A stretch of 64,000 nucleotides of DNA from Sphingobacterium pedocola (lineage in GTDB: Bacteria > Bacteroidota > Bacteroidia > Sphingobacteriales > Sphingobacteriaceae): the NCBI RefSeq assembly GCF_015209965.1, contig NZ_MU158689.1, forward strand, positions 1,476,835-1,540,834, written 5' to 3'. Under the pieces are notes generated by a model that worked only from the letters and a program-made list of their open reading frames with translations, ran no database searches and was not told where the DNA came from. Made by a program: the position numbers and the translations under genes. Numbering within the stretch: position 1 is the first letter of the stretch; the number at the start of each line of letters is the position of its first letter. Of the stretch, positions 18,257-27,600 are shown in pieces.

Positions 18257-19981
18257 TTAAAAAACATAGGTAATCCCTACCGTACCTCCACCATGGAAAG
18301 TATTCCGTTGTCGCTCCTTACCCCATAGTTTCCATAAAATCGCTTTGGAAGCCGCCGGCTCTACTGCTTCAGAATAGTGGAACGATGGGGCGACATACAA
18401 CTGTAGCTTTTTGGAAACATACACGGCAGGAATGATGCGAAATGATATACGTTGTACATCTTTCGGGTTGAAACGATCACCAAAATTTGTTCTTTGCAAC
18501 AATTCCGCAGAAAGCGTAAATTTAGGTGTTGTTAGCAGTTGTGCTCCTATACCAAACTCTGCTCCATACTTAAGGATAGGATCATCTAAGTAAAGTCCAA
18601 AACCAATCAAGCTATACATTACGCGTCCACCGGATCGAAAACTAAGACCAAAAAATTTACTATCATCTACCCCGGCCGAAAGTTGTTTTGTTCCATTTTT
18701 TATCCAATTAAATACACCGATCGGATAATCACTGCTATCGGAAATATTTAGTAACCCGGCGATCTGGATGCCAGATACGCTTTTGGCTATATTAAATCCT
18801 CCAGCAATCTGATTTCGAACCTGTCCGTTCGAGCGATTCGCCAAGCCTGCAATCTGGATACCATCTACTTCTCTACCCAAGTTAACGGCGCCTGCTATTT
18901 GTAATCCACTTTTAAGGGTATCTACTTGATTCCAAACACCGCCTATCTGCACGCCAGATAGGTTATGCAGTACCACATTACCGACTCCAGCCATTTGTAA
19001 ACCCTTTACATTTCCCCCTACAATATTAAGCACACCTGCAAACTGGGCACCATCCACATCGTACTGATTTATATTAAGCGCCCCCGCGAGTTCTACTCCG
19101 TCTACTCCGGCACTAGAACCTCCGATAATGTTAAGCGAGAAATTATTGACTACTTGAGAATCGAAAAAACCGTGTGTGCTTAACCCAGGGGTTAAGGAGA
19201 CTTGAACGGGACTGTACGCAAACATTCCCCCTAGGTTAAGGCTTTGTATTTTTTGAGCGGAGCTGGTAAAGAAATTTCCAAAGAAATTGTTATACACCGT
19301 CTTACCCGCACCATTTACCTGATAATACCCTACCTTCCGTTTTTTTAACGATCTATAGGCTTCTACCGGCAGCAGCAATATTATCGACGTATCGCGGTAA
19401 TTTTCTTTACTTAGGGCAATCGCAACCAAATTTTCAGAATTTTTGATATCGAGCGCAAAAAAGCCGTTCTTATCCGAAAGCGTAGATGCACGAAAGGCCT
19501 CTCTTTCGTAAACACTGGCATTTGCAATTGCCCTATTGGTACGAATATCTTTAATATATCCACTGATCATCGCCCTGTTACTCTCCTTTGAAGAAATATT
19601 AGCTGCTACATCCATACGCTCCGGTGCATAGGAAATTAAAATATGGGATGTAGTTTCTTTAAAGCTAAATCTTTCGCCCAATAACCCGGTGAGATAGTCA
19701 ATAAGCACTCCATTATAAGATTTTTTGTTGACGAGGCTATCAAGGTTTACCAAATCGCTATTAAAAGAAAAATAAAAAGATTCTTTCTTACTGAGACTAT
19801 CAAATATCTGGCGTATACTGGCACGTTCGTACCGAGGGATATCGACTTGCCTGGATAACTTTCCTTGCGCCCAGACCTGATTATAGGTCAGAAGTATACC
19901 GAAAAATACAACAAAAAGTTTTGCCTTTCTAATAATATAAATGATCAACTTGATATCTCTGATAAACTTGAATCTGGACAT
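18257..19981 (-). CDS. STN and carboxypeptidase-like domain protein with GxQIAG repeats, no TonB receptor
   Basis: The 574-residue protein begins with a signal/anchor segment (about 18-38, ending VWAQ). An STN-like domain follows (about 45-117, IRQIFDSLSKKESFYFSF ... SHILISYAP), and a carboxypeptidase-like regulatory domain (about 138-200, ISGYIKDIRTNRAIANASVY). In place of the plug and barrel of a TonB receptor there are about eight units of 15-16 residues at 295-425, each with a G-x-Q-x-AG-x-x-N core (GVELAGALN, GLQIAGAVN, GIQIAGLLN). The last 140 residues look like outer membrane strands and end in ITYVF. It follows a sigma/FecR pair by 4 bases, so it is probably the surface sensor of that system. 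Ligand unknown. Confidence 0.75.
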   Translation of the reverse strand: MSRFKFIRDIKLIIYIIRKAKLFVVFFGILLTYNQVWAQGKLSRQVDIPRYERASIRQIFDSLSKKESFYFSFNSDLVNLDSLVNKKSYNGVLIDYLTGLLGERFSFKETTSHILISYAPERMDVAANISSKESNRAMISGYIKDIRTNRAIANASVYEREAFRASTLSDKNGFFALDIKNSENLVAIALSKENYRDTSIILLLPVEAYRSLKKRKVGYYQVNGAGKTVYNNFFGNFFTSSAQKIQSLNLGGMFAYSPVQVSLTPGLSTHGFFDSQVVNNFSLNIIGGSSAGVDGVELAGALNINQYDVDGAQFAGVLNIVGGNVKGLQMAGVGNVVLHNLSGVQIGGVWNQVDTLKSGLQIAGAVNLGREVDGIQIAGLANRSNGQVRNQIAGGFNIAKSVSGIQIAGLLNISDSSDYPIGVFNWIKNGTKQLSAGVDDSKFFGLSFRSGGRVMYSLIGFGLYLDDPILKYGAEFGIGAQLLTTPKFTLSAELLQRTNFGDRFNPKDVQRISFRIIPAVYVSKKLQLYVAPSFHYSEAVEPAASKAILWKLWGKERQRNTFHGGGTVGITYVF

Positions 19982-19985
19982 GTTA

Positions 19986-21059
19986 TTATTTAATATGGTA
20001 TTCGTTACCGCGCTTTTCTACTTTTAGATCAAAGGTTCGCACGATCACATGGATAATTTCGGAAATATTCTGTTCCCTAAATGTGGCAGTAAGCAAAAGC
20101 TTCTCGTGTTCAGGATTATCCAAAACAAATTGTTGATCATAGGCCCTACTCAAGACATTCATTACGCGTGAAAGTGGTGTATTTTCAAAAATAAACTCCT
20201 GATGTACATAATATTTATAGAGTTGATCTGGCACAGTGTCTACTTTGACTTTAGTATGTACTGTATCTTGGATAATTAAGGTCTGCTTGGGTGTAAGTAC
20301 CAATTCTTGATCAGCATAATTTACTTTTACAGAACCTGTTGCAACGATAACTTCTGTTTCTTGTTTACCGCGGCGAACGTGAAAGCTGGTACCTAATACA
20401 GTGATCGTTGTCTTACCGGTTTCAATTATAAAGGGCCGTTCCATATCTTTCTTAACATCAAAAAATGCTTCTCCTTGAACAAGATTAACCCGCCTGTTTC
20501 TGTTGAACAAACTGCTACGATAGCTTAATTCGGAACGCTTATTCATGCTAACCGCACTCCCATCGGGCAACTTACTGTGCTGCGTATATGATCCTGTTTT
20601 GAAATGTTCTTTTTGATTGTACGATGAGGTGATCAGAATAGGAAAAAGAGACACGATTGCAACGGCAGCAGCTATTTTCCACCATCCTATCGACATAATC
20701 TTTTCTATTGGTGTTAAAACCCTCGCATTGTACTTTTTATCCTTCAAATTTACAAAATTGATCCAGGCCCGATCGATATCTACTTCTGCCGGCGGATTCA
20801 TTTCTCTACCTAACTCCCACGCCTTTTTCATATCCAAATATTCGTTCTCATGATCTGTATCTTCTTTAAGCCATTGTTCTACCAGGTAACGTTCTTCCAT
20901 TGTTCCCTCTCCCAAAATATATTTAGTGATCAACTCCTTTTTCATATCCAAATATTCGTTCTCATGATCTGTATCTTCTTTAAGCCATTGTTCTACCAGG
21001 TAACGTTCTTCCATTGTTCCCTCTCCCAAAATATATTTAGTGATCAACTCCTTTTTCAT
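19986..21059 (-). CDS. FecR-family anti-sigma factor with duplicated N-terminus
   Basis: The 357-residue protein has the FecR layout: cytoplasmic N-terminus, one membrane helix (about 127-145, WWKIAAAVAIVSLFPIL), a FecR domain (about 155-260, GSYTQHSKLPDGSAVSM and GEAFFDV) and a C-terminal DUF4974 domain (about 285-355). The first 38 residues (MKKELITKYILGEG...) are repeated exactly as residues 39-76, because 114 bases are tandemly duplicated. A start at the second ATG (20945) would give a normal 319-residue FecR. The gene overlaps the sigma gene by 4 bases (ATGA). It should bind that sigma factor and take its signal from the STN protein downstream. Confidence 0.92.
   Translation of the reverse strand: MKKELITKYILGEGTMEERYLVEQWLKEDTDHENEYLDMKKELITKYILGEGTMEERYLVEQWLKEDTDHENEYLDMKKAWELGREMNPPAEVDIDRAWINFVNLKDKKYNARVLTPIEKIMSIGWWKIAAAVAIVSLFPILITSSYNQKEHFKTGSYTQHSKLPDGSAVSMNKRSELSYRSSLFNRNRRVNLVQGEAFFDVKKDMERPFIIETGKTTITVLGTSFHVRRGKQETEVIVATGSVKVNYADQELVLTPKQTLIIQDTVHTKVKVDTVPDQLYKYYVHQEFIFENTPLSRVMNVLSRAYDQQFVLDNPEHEKLLLTATFREQNISEIIHVIVRTFDLKVEKRGNEYHIK
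20832..21059 (-). repeat. Perfect 114-bp tandem duplication inside the FecR gene
   Basis: Bases 20946-21059 and 20832-20945 are identical over 114 bases, two copies head to tail, in frame (38 codons). Each copy includes its own ATG and encodes the segment that starts a typical FecR cytoplasmic domain. Complete identity points to a very recent event, or to an assembly artefact. Confidence 0.95.
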
Positions 21060-21589
21060 AACCCAAACATTAATGTTAATACTAAAACGGTTAAATAGTC
21101 CACCAGATAGATCCGCAGATGCCGAAGTGCTTTGGTCATATGTCCCTCTACTGTTTTTAAAGACAAATTGAGCTCATTTGCAATTTCCTGATTCTTCAAC
21201 TCTTGAAACCTGCTCATCTCAAAAACCGTTCGACATTTCTCTGGCAAATGCGATAGCGCTGCATGTAATTGCTTCTTTAACTCGGTATCGCTACCATCAT
21301 TATATCCTTCCGCAGCCACATGTTGTGACTGATATGTTTCGTACTGCTTTTTCAGTCGATTCCGCTTCAATAGGTTTAGGCTTTCGTTGTATACTGCCCG
21401 ATATAGGTAAGCCCGCACGGAAGTATGGATCAACTTCTCCCAGTCTCTCTCCCAGAGCTTTAAAAACACCTGCTGAACTACTTCTTCAGCAACATCCGTA
21501 TCCTCAAGAAACCGATAAGCGTATCCATGCAATTCACGGAAATGCATGCGAAATATTTCTTCAAACTTCTTCTCTGTTTGTAACGACAT
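21056..21589 (-). CDS. ECF-type RNA polymerase sigma factor (FecI-like)
   Basis: This 177-residue protein has sigma region 2 at about 10-75 (FRELHGYAYRFLEDTDVAEEVVQQVFLKLWER) and region 4 at about 115-165 (LPEKCRTVFEMSRFQELKNQEIANELNLSLKTVEGHMTKALRHLR). It belongs to the FecI-like group used in Bacteroidota for surface signalling. The C-terminal tail LVDYLTVLVLTLMFGL is unusually hydrophobic. It overlaps the FecR gene by 4 bases, which suggests translational coupling. The third gene encodes an STN-bearing protein that is not a TonB receptor, so the target of this regulator is not obvious. It may regulate its own operon. Confidence 0.92.
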   Translation of the reverse strand: MSLQTEKKFEEIFRMHFRELHGYAYRFLEDTDVAEEVVQQVFLKLWERDWEKLIHTSVRAYLYRAVYNESLNLLKRNRLKKQYETYQSQHVAAEGYNDGSDTELKKQLHAALSHLPEKCRTVFEMSRFQELKNQEIANELNLSLKTVEGHMTKALRHLRIYLVDYLTVLVLTLMFGL

Positions 21590-21835
21590 ATTTAATTTTA
21601 CTTCGTTAATAGCGACTAATACGATGTACTGTTTCGCGGTTTAATAGTAAGACAATCAAATTCCGGAATACCCTTGCGTCTCTCCATTTTTTTTATTAAT
21701 AACTTAAAATATATAAACAAGGGTAAACGTAATTTCAATTGTCAAACTTAGATAAATTTGCATTTAGATGTTGTTAGATATGCGTAGAATAAAAATGATA
21801 ATTATTTATAGCGGTAATCTTAAAAAAGCTTTTTT

Positions 21836-21940
21836 ATGTTTGTAATTATCTTCTTGCTTGGCTTTTCCTGCCTATTTTTTGCGATACTTTTCTATCTATT
21901 ATATACGTTAACGAGGTATATTCAAGAAAGTGTGGATTAA
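21836..21940 (+). CDS. Possible 34-residue membrane peptide ahead of the acyltransferase
   Basis: An ATG at 21836 opens a 34-codon frame that is almost entirely hydrophobic (FVIIFLLGFSCLFFAILFYLLYTL) and ends with RYIQESVD. It overlaps the start of the acyltransferase frame by 11 bases in another frame, so translation could be coupled. TAAATTTG at 21753-21760 matches the -7 consensus TAnnTTTG and lies 76 bases upstream. I know no family for it. It might instead be leader sequence with no function, or a shifted piece of the acyltransferase N-terminus, though that protein aligns well without it. Confidence 0.4.
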   Translation: MFVIIFLLGFSCLFFAILFYLLYTLTRYIQESVD

Positions 21941-22730
21941 AAATCTCATCTTTATGCAGATAATGGATAAAATATACAATTTCTTGGGATTCTTGATTGG
22001 CTCGGTTTTTCACTATAGATCACAGGTAGCCGTGCAGAATCTAGCAAGGGCATTTCCAAACGCCTCCTATGGGGAAGTAAAGCAGTATCTGCTTTCGTTT
22101 TACCGTAATATGGGGCGGGTACTGTTAGAGAGTATATTTCCTTTCCTTCCTAAGCCCATTGTTGATGCAGCAGCAGTCGAACATCTCCAACAGATACACC
22201 ATAGTAATAGAAACATCATCTTAATAATAGGACATTATGGAAACTGGGAAACGTTGAATAAACTGCCCATGCAAATCGATATCCCGATTCAGGCATTGTA
22301 TAAGCCGATAAAAAATAAGCTTTTAAACGGTATTGTGATGAAGCTGCGCGAAAACTATGGTGCGCGAATGATACCAGCACAACACGGAATACGGACATTA
22401 ATTAAAGAGAAAAATAACCCGAGTATTACCTTATTTGTTGCAGATCAGTTTCCGGGACATCAAAACGGCCTGCCTATGCAGTTTCTGAATCAAAACACGT
22501 GTATGTTTACCGGGGCCGAAAAGGTGGCCAAAAAACTTAATGCCTATGTGGCGTACGTAGAAATGGAAGCAACCACGCAGCATCGGTGGAACGTAACGTT
22601 TCGGACTATATGCGATTTTGCCGCAGAAACAGAAGATGGCTTTATTACGGAAGTTTACACGCGATACCTGGAACGGAGTATTCAGCACGATCCATCCTGG
22701 TGGCTTTGGACACACCGGCGTTGGAAATAA
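21930..22730 (+). CDS. Lipid A biosynthesis-type lysophospholipid acyltransferase
   Basis: This 266-residue protein is of the LpxL/HtrB family, membrane enzymes that add a secondary acyl chain to lipid A or to a related aminolipid. The catalytic HX4E motif is visible as HYGNWE (about residues 100-105). Other family marks are NLARAFP, the YKPIKNKLLN region, FVADQFPG and the C-terminal WWLWTHRRWK. The track begins at a GTG (21930); ATG codons at 21954 or 21963 are alternatives, and alignment with the related gene at 62570 favours the longer form. The N-terminal membrane segment is about 20 residues shorter than in that paralogue. A related enzyme at 62570 suggests two acylation steps. Confidence 0.85.
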   Translation: MWIKNLIFMQIMDKIYNFLGFLIGSVFHYRSQVAVQNLARAFPNASYGEVKQYLLSFYRNMGRVLLESIFPFLPKPIVDAAAVEHLQQIHHSNRNIILIIGHYGNWETLNKLPMQIDIPIQALYKPIKNKLLNGIVMKLRENYGARMIPAQHGIRTLIKEKNNPSITLFVADQFPGHQNGLPMQFLNQNTCMFTGAEKVAKKLNAYVAYVEMEATTQHRWNVTFRTICDFAAETEDGFITEVYTRYLERSIQHDPSWWLWTHRRWK

Positions 22731-22735
22731 ATGGC

Positions 22736-22777
22736 GTATAATATATTTAGTATAATATATTTAGTATAATATATTTA
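22736..22777 (+). repeat. Three perfect 14-bp tandem repeats upstream of the DUF4230 gene
   Basis: The unit GTATAATATATTTA occurs three times in a row (22736-22749, 22750-22763, 22764-22777), beginning 6 bases after the acyltransferase stop and ending 56 bases before the next ATG. Each unit contains TATATTTA, close to the Bacteroidota -7 element, so the array may multiply a promoter or change its spacing by copy number. Confidence 0.9.
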
Positions 22778-22833
22778 CGAAAACTTTACAGTTCACTGCA
22801 TACTATTGGTCTATATTTTGAGTCTGTTATTAT

Positions 22834-23394
22834 ATGATGAAATTTTTGAAAGTTATAATCGTACTGGCTATTATTGGGGTATTAGGCTGGCTGGTATTTA
22901 ACCAGATGAGACCAACTAACCGGGTAGAAACCAGCCATCAGCTTTTGGTTGAACGTATTGAGGCCATGGGCAAGCTGGAGTTGGTGAAATACCGTTTCAG
23001 TGATGTGGTGGAGCACAAGAACATAAGTACCTTCTTACCCGATGCGAGTGTACTCCTTATTATAAAGGCGGATGCCGTGGGCTGTATCGATCTAACAAAG
23101 CTTACGGCAGATGATATCCGTGTTTTTGGAGACTCGGTAGCCATACAGCTGCCTCAACCGGAGGTTTGCTACGTGAAAATAGACCACAAAGCATCAAGAG
23201 TATATGATACAAAAATGGCCTTTTTCAGGGAAGCTGACCTGGTGGGAGAAGGCTTTAAAGCCGCTGAGGCAGAAATAACCAAAGAAGTAAATAAATCCGA
23301 TATGCTCCAGCAGACGAAAACAAATGCGATTAACGTATTCAGACCGCTCTTGCAGGGCTTAGGTTATTCCAAAATAAGCTTATCATTTAATTAG
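22834..23394 (+). CDS. DUF4230 domain protein
   Basis: The 186-residue protein starts with one membrane helix or uncleaved signal (VIIVLAIIGVLGWLVF, about 7-22) and then a soluble domain. It matches the DUF4230 pattern: an N-terminal strand around LVERIEAMGKLELVKYRFSDVVEH, the central block LLIIKADAVGCIDLTKLTADDIRV, the motif VAIQLPQPEV, and a C-terminal helix (AEAEITKEVNKSDMLQQTKTNAINVFRPLLQGLG). DUF4230 has no assigned function; the fold is usually predicted to face the periplasm. It is preceded by the 14-bp repeat array and followed by the NYN gene on the same strand. Confidence 0.85.
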   Translation: MMKFLKVIIVLAIIGVLGWLVFNQMRPTNRVETSHQLLVERIEAMGKLELVKYRFSDVVEHKNISTFLPDASVLLIIKADAVGCIDLTKLTADDIRVFGDSVAIQLPQPEVCYVKIDHKASRVYDTKMAFFREADLVGEGFKAAEAEITKEVNKSDMLQQTKTNAINVFRPLLQGLGYSKISLSFN

Positions 23395-23543
23395 ATTAAT
23401 CGATAAACCAGTCTATTTCGTGCTGTATTCCGTATATTTATCCAATGTTTAAAAGCGCTATATTCCCCCTAGGTTGATTATTCCATGCAAAATTAATAGC
23501 TACTTTGGACAAATATTTATAGCGCTATCTAAAAAATTGAACC

Positions 23544-24647
23544 ATGGCAGAACAAAAAGATCTAAATATTGCTATCCTAATTGATGCGGATAATGTGTCG
23601 TATACCAAGATTGAAGGTATTCTCAACGAAGTAAAAAGATATGGCATCCCGACGATAAAAAGAATTTACGGAGATTGGACCAGCTCGTATGTAGTGGGTT
23701 GGAAGGAAAGCTTACTCATACATGCGATCACCCCTATTCAACAATACAGTTATACACAAGGAAAGAATTCTACGGACTCTGCGTTGATTATCGATGCCAT
23801 GGATATATTGCATTCTGACCGTGTTGATGGTTTTTGTATTGTATCAAGCGACAGTGATTTTACGAGATTGGCTACCCGGCTTAGGGAATCCGGCAAACTC
23901 GTGCTGGGTGTTGGGGAAAGAAAGACACCGAAACCTTTTATCGCATCGTGTGACAAATTTATTTACGTGGAAATATTAGATAAAAGTAAGGTGGAAGATC
24001 GTCTTGAAAATACGGTCAATACGAAAGAAACCGCACAAAAGCAGTCCCCACTCAAGAAGACTGAGCCCGTAATAGATAAAGAGACGCTATCCCTCTTAAA
24101 AGATACCGTCAACGATACGGCTGATGAAAGCGGCTGGGCCTTTTTGGCTGAAGTGGGCGGATTGATTATGAAAAGAAAGCCCGATTTTGATCCGCGTAAT
24201 TATGGTTTTATGAAATTATCCCAGTTGTTTAAATCGTTAAAATCTGATTTTGAAATTGAGGAAAAGAATACGGAAAAATCAAAAATAAAACACATCTATA
24301 TCAAAAGTATCACGCATAAATCCACACGTTTATCCGATACAACCCCAACACAAAAGGCTCCTCATGGCATTATTCCTTCGGCAGGAAATAAGATAACAGC
24401 CGACGACGTACGCAAAAATCAGATTCGGATCACAAAAGATGTAAAACCTTTTTTCCCCAGCAGTAACCAAAAAATTAAAGTTTTAATCCGAAATGAATTC
24501 GAATGCACTTTTTCCCATCGCGGAGAACGTCCGCATGTTTTGCGTTTAGGAAAGGAGGCGGCCAATGAATTGGGATTAGCAGAGGGAATTACCCTTGCCT
24601 TTACACGGATCGATGACAGGTATTATAAGATAGAAAAGGTAAGTTAA
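23544..24647 (+). CDS. NYN-domain (PIN-like) putative RNase with LOTUS/OST-HTH domain
   Basis: The 367-residue protein has an N-terminal NYN domain (about 7-150) with the expected acidic residues: LIDADNVSY, NSTDSALIIDAMDIL and VSSDSDFTRLATRL. These would bind a metal ion for RNA cleavage. An OST-HTH/LOTUS-like segment follows (about 183-255, TLSLLKDTVNDTADESGWAFLAEVG ... NYGFMKLSQLFKSL), a module that binds RNA. The last 80 residues form a separate small beta-rich domain (IKVLIRNEFECTFSHRGERPHVLRLG). Such proteins are linked to RNA turnover in bacteria. The final stop lies directly against the end of dnaE2 on the other strand. A 9-base inverted repeat (AGCGCTATA, 23454-23462 and 23518-23526) sits upstream. 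Confidence 0.85.
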   Translation: MAEQKDLNIAILIDADNVSYTKIEGILNEVKRYGIPTIKRIYGDWTSSYVVGWKESLLIHAITPIQQYSYTQGKNSTDSALIIDAMDILHSDRVDGFCIVSSDSDFTRLATRLRESGKLVLGVGERKTPKPFIASCDKFIYVEILDKSKVEDRLENTVNTKETAQKQSPLKKTEPVIDKETLSLLKDTVNDTADESGWAFLAEVGGLIMKRKPDFDPRNYGFMKLSQLFKSLKSDFEIEEKNTEKSKIKHIYIKSITHKSTRLSDTTPTQKAPHGIIPSAGNKITADDVRKNQIRITKDVKPFFPSSNQKIKVLIRNEFECTFSHRGERPHVLRLGKEAANELGLAEGITLAFTRIDDRYYKIEKVS

Positions 24648-27600
24648 TTATTTAAAATTTCTTCCCTTATAAAAAACAGCATCTGTTTCTTCTTCATGGG
24701 TTTGCAAGTTGCGCAACCAATTGTTCATATTGTAACATCTCGTTACGACTACATGAATAACTTCTCCTTCTACCTGAATTTTGCCGTCAACCATAAAGAG
24801 TTTTGACTGTAATATTTCACGCCGGTATTTTTCAAACACCTTACCCCATAGCACGAGATTCGCAAATCCTGTTTCGTCTTCTATCGTTACAAATAATACC
24901 CCTTTGGCTGTACCGGGCCGCTGTCGTACCGTAATTATTCCGCAGACTTTTACCGGCATTCCATTCTTTACTAGGTTTAACTTTTCTGTTGGCACGACGT
25001 GTAAAAGATCAAGCTGCGGGCGCAAAAAACTAACGGGGTGCGCTTTGATCGAGAGCGACGTCGTGGCGTAATCCTGTACCACATGTTCACTGGCTGTCAT
25101 CAGCGGCAGTATGATCTGTCCTTCTTTCGTGCTTTCTGAAGGTTGTCCCTCAAAAAGGGCTATTGGTCTATCCTTTAATGCGGATACCTCCCATAAGGCC
25201 TGTCTTCGGTCTAAACCCAATGAACGAAAGCTATCCGCATCGGCCAGTCTTTCCATGGCTGCTATCGCTACAATAGAAGCCAAAGCTTCCACCGTACGGT
25301 AACCCGCCCCACGATGCGCAATCAACAATTGCACATCCTCTTCTGAGAGCCCCTTGACCTGCCTAAAACCAAGACGCAAAGCATGGTGCTTTATGCCAAA
25401 TTCACCTTCCAACGTATTGTCCCAGTGGGAGTGATTGACATCTATAGGCAATACCGTAATGCCGTGATTTCGGGCATCACTTACCAGCTGAGCAGGCTGG
25501 TAGAACCCCATAGGTTGGCTATTGAGCAGGGAGGCGGCAAAGATATCGGGATAATGGTATTTGATCCAACTGGATACATATACCAATAAGGCAAAAGAGG
25601 CCGCATGGCTTTCGGGGAAACCGTAACTACCAAATCCTTCCAGCTGTCGAAAAACACGATTGGCAAAATCTTCGGAATACCCTTTACCGACCATCCCATC
25701 CACCATCTTCCGATGAAAACGGCTCACCTCCCCTTTGGCTTTGAAGGTAGCCATGCTCCGCCGCAGCTCGTCTGCCTCGGCCGGTGTAAATCCCGCAGCC
25801 ACGATAGCAATCTCCATAGCCTGCTCCTGAAACAACGGCACACCTAACGTACGCTTCAGGATATGTTTGATTTCTTCGGAAGGATAATCTACAAGTTCTT
25901 CTTCATTACGCCGACGCAGGTAAGGATGCACCATATCGCCCTGTATGGGTCCCGGCCGTACAATAGCTACCTCAATAACCAAATCGTAAAACTCTTTAGG
26001 TCGCAGGCGTGGCAGCATAGACATCTGCGCACGGCTCTCGATCTGGAACACCCCCAGTGTGTCTGCATGGCTAATCATGTCGTATACCTTAGTGTTATCC
26101 TGCGGGATATTGGCCAGGGTAAAATTTTCTCCATAATGCTGTTTGGCTAGATCAAAAGCCTTACGGATACAGGTCAGCATACCTAATCCCAATACATCGA
26201 CCTTCAGAAAGCCCAATGCCTCCAGGTCATCCTTATTCCATTCCAGATTCGTACGTCCTTCCATACGGGCCGGGATAATCGGACAGAGTTCGTGCAACTT
26301 CCCCTGCGTAATGACAAATCCGCCCGTATGTTGCCCCAACTGCCTGGGAAAGCCCATAAGTTGTTCCGATAGCTCCAGTATTTTACGAAAATGGGGATCG
26401 GCCGGGTTGAATCCCTGCTCGACAAAGTGCTCCATCTCGAGTGTTGTATCCCAATGGGAGCCTATGGCATTGGAAAGACGGCCAAGCGCGTCCATAGATA
26501 GCCCCATCGCTTTACCCACATCACGTATCGCTCCTTTGGAACGCTCTTGGGTTACGGTCGCCACAATTGCTGCGCGGTCACGTCCATATTTTTCATAGAT
26601 GTACTGGATCACCTCTTCCCGTCGCTCGTGTTCAAAATCCACGTCGATATCCGGTGGTTCATCTCTGGCATCCGACATGAAACGGGCAAATAGCAGATTG
26701 ATTTTTGTAGGATTGACTGAGGTGATCCCCAAACAGTAACAGATCGTAGAATTGGCTGCCGAACCACGTCCCTGACAGAGGATACCGCGTTCGCGGGCAA
26801 ATCGTACATAATCATATACAGTTAGGAAATAAGAAGCATAGTTCTTTCGTGCAATAAAATCAAGCTCCATCTCAATGGTTTCTTTTATCTTCGAAGGAAT
26901 ATGATCTCCAAATCGAGTAGCAGCTCCTTCCCAAGTCAATTGATTCAGTTCTTCTTGTGGTGTACGTCCATCTGTCGTTAATTCTTCGGGATACACATAC
27001 TTCAGTTGATCCAGCGAAAAACTACAGGCATCTGCTATTTCTGTGGTACGCGTGATAGCATCGGGATAAGCCCGAAACAGACGCTCCATTTCTTCCTTGG
27101 GTTTTAGGTAGCGTTCGGCATTGGGATGCAAACGAAATCCGGCATGATGAATCGTACATTTTTCCCGTATGCAGGTCAGGATATCCTGCAATTCGCGGCG
27201 CGATGGTTCATGATAATGTATATCCCCCAATGCCACCATGGGTGTGTGAAGCCGTTGCCCCAGTTGATTGATCCGAAACAGTTTTTTGGCATCATCTCCC
27301 CGGTAAGTACGTGATGCACCCAGATAGAACTGATGCTGAAGCGCATCCCTGTATTCTTCAATATGCTGGACGAATTCGGGCTCAAGTTCAAATGAGGGTG
27401 TCAACTGATCAGGTGGCAGCGCGATGAATTTGATACCTTGACTATGGGCATATACATCGGCCTTATAGAGGTAACATTTTCCCTTCTCGGCACGCAGATT
27501 ACCGGTAGTGAGCAAGGTTGAAAGCCTTCCATATGCCGCTAGATCTGTGGGGTAAGCCAATAAACCAGGTCCATCCAACAAATCAAGCCGACAAGCCGGA

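Noticed and set aside
22216-22398. Minus-strand frame inside the acyltransferase gene
   Set aside because: It is opposite the catalytic HYGNWE region of the real protein.
25863-26598. Plus-strand open frames of up to 151 residues within dnaE2
   Set aside because: The minus strand carries conserved polymerase motifs through this whole region; the plus-strand peptides have no plausible domain or start context.
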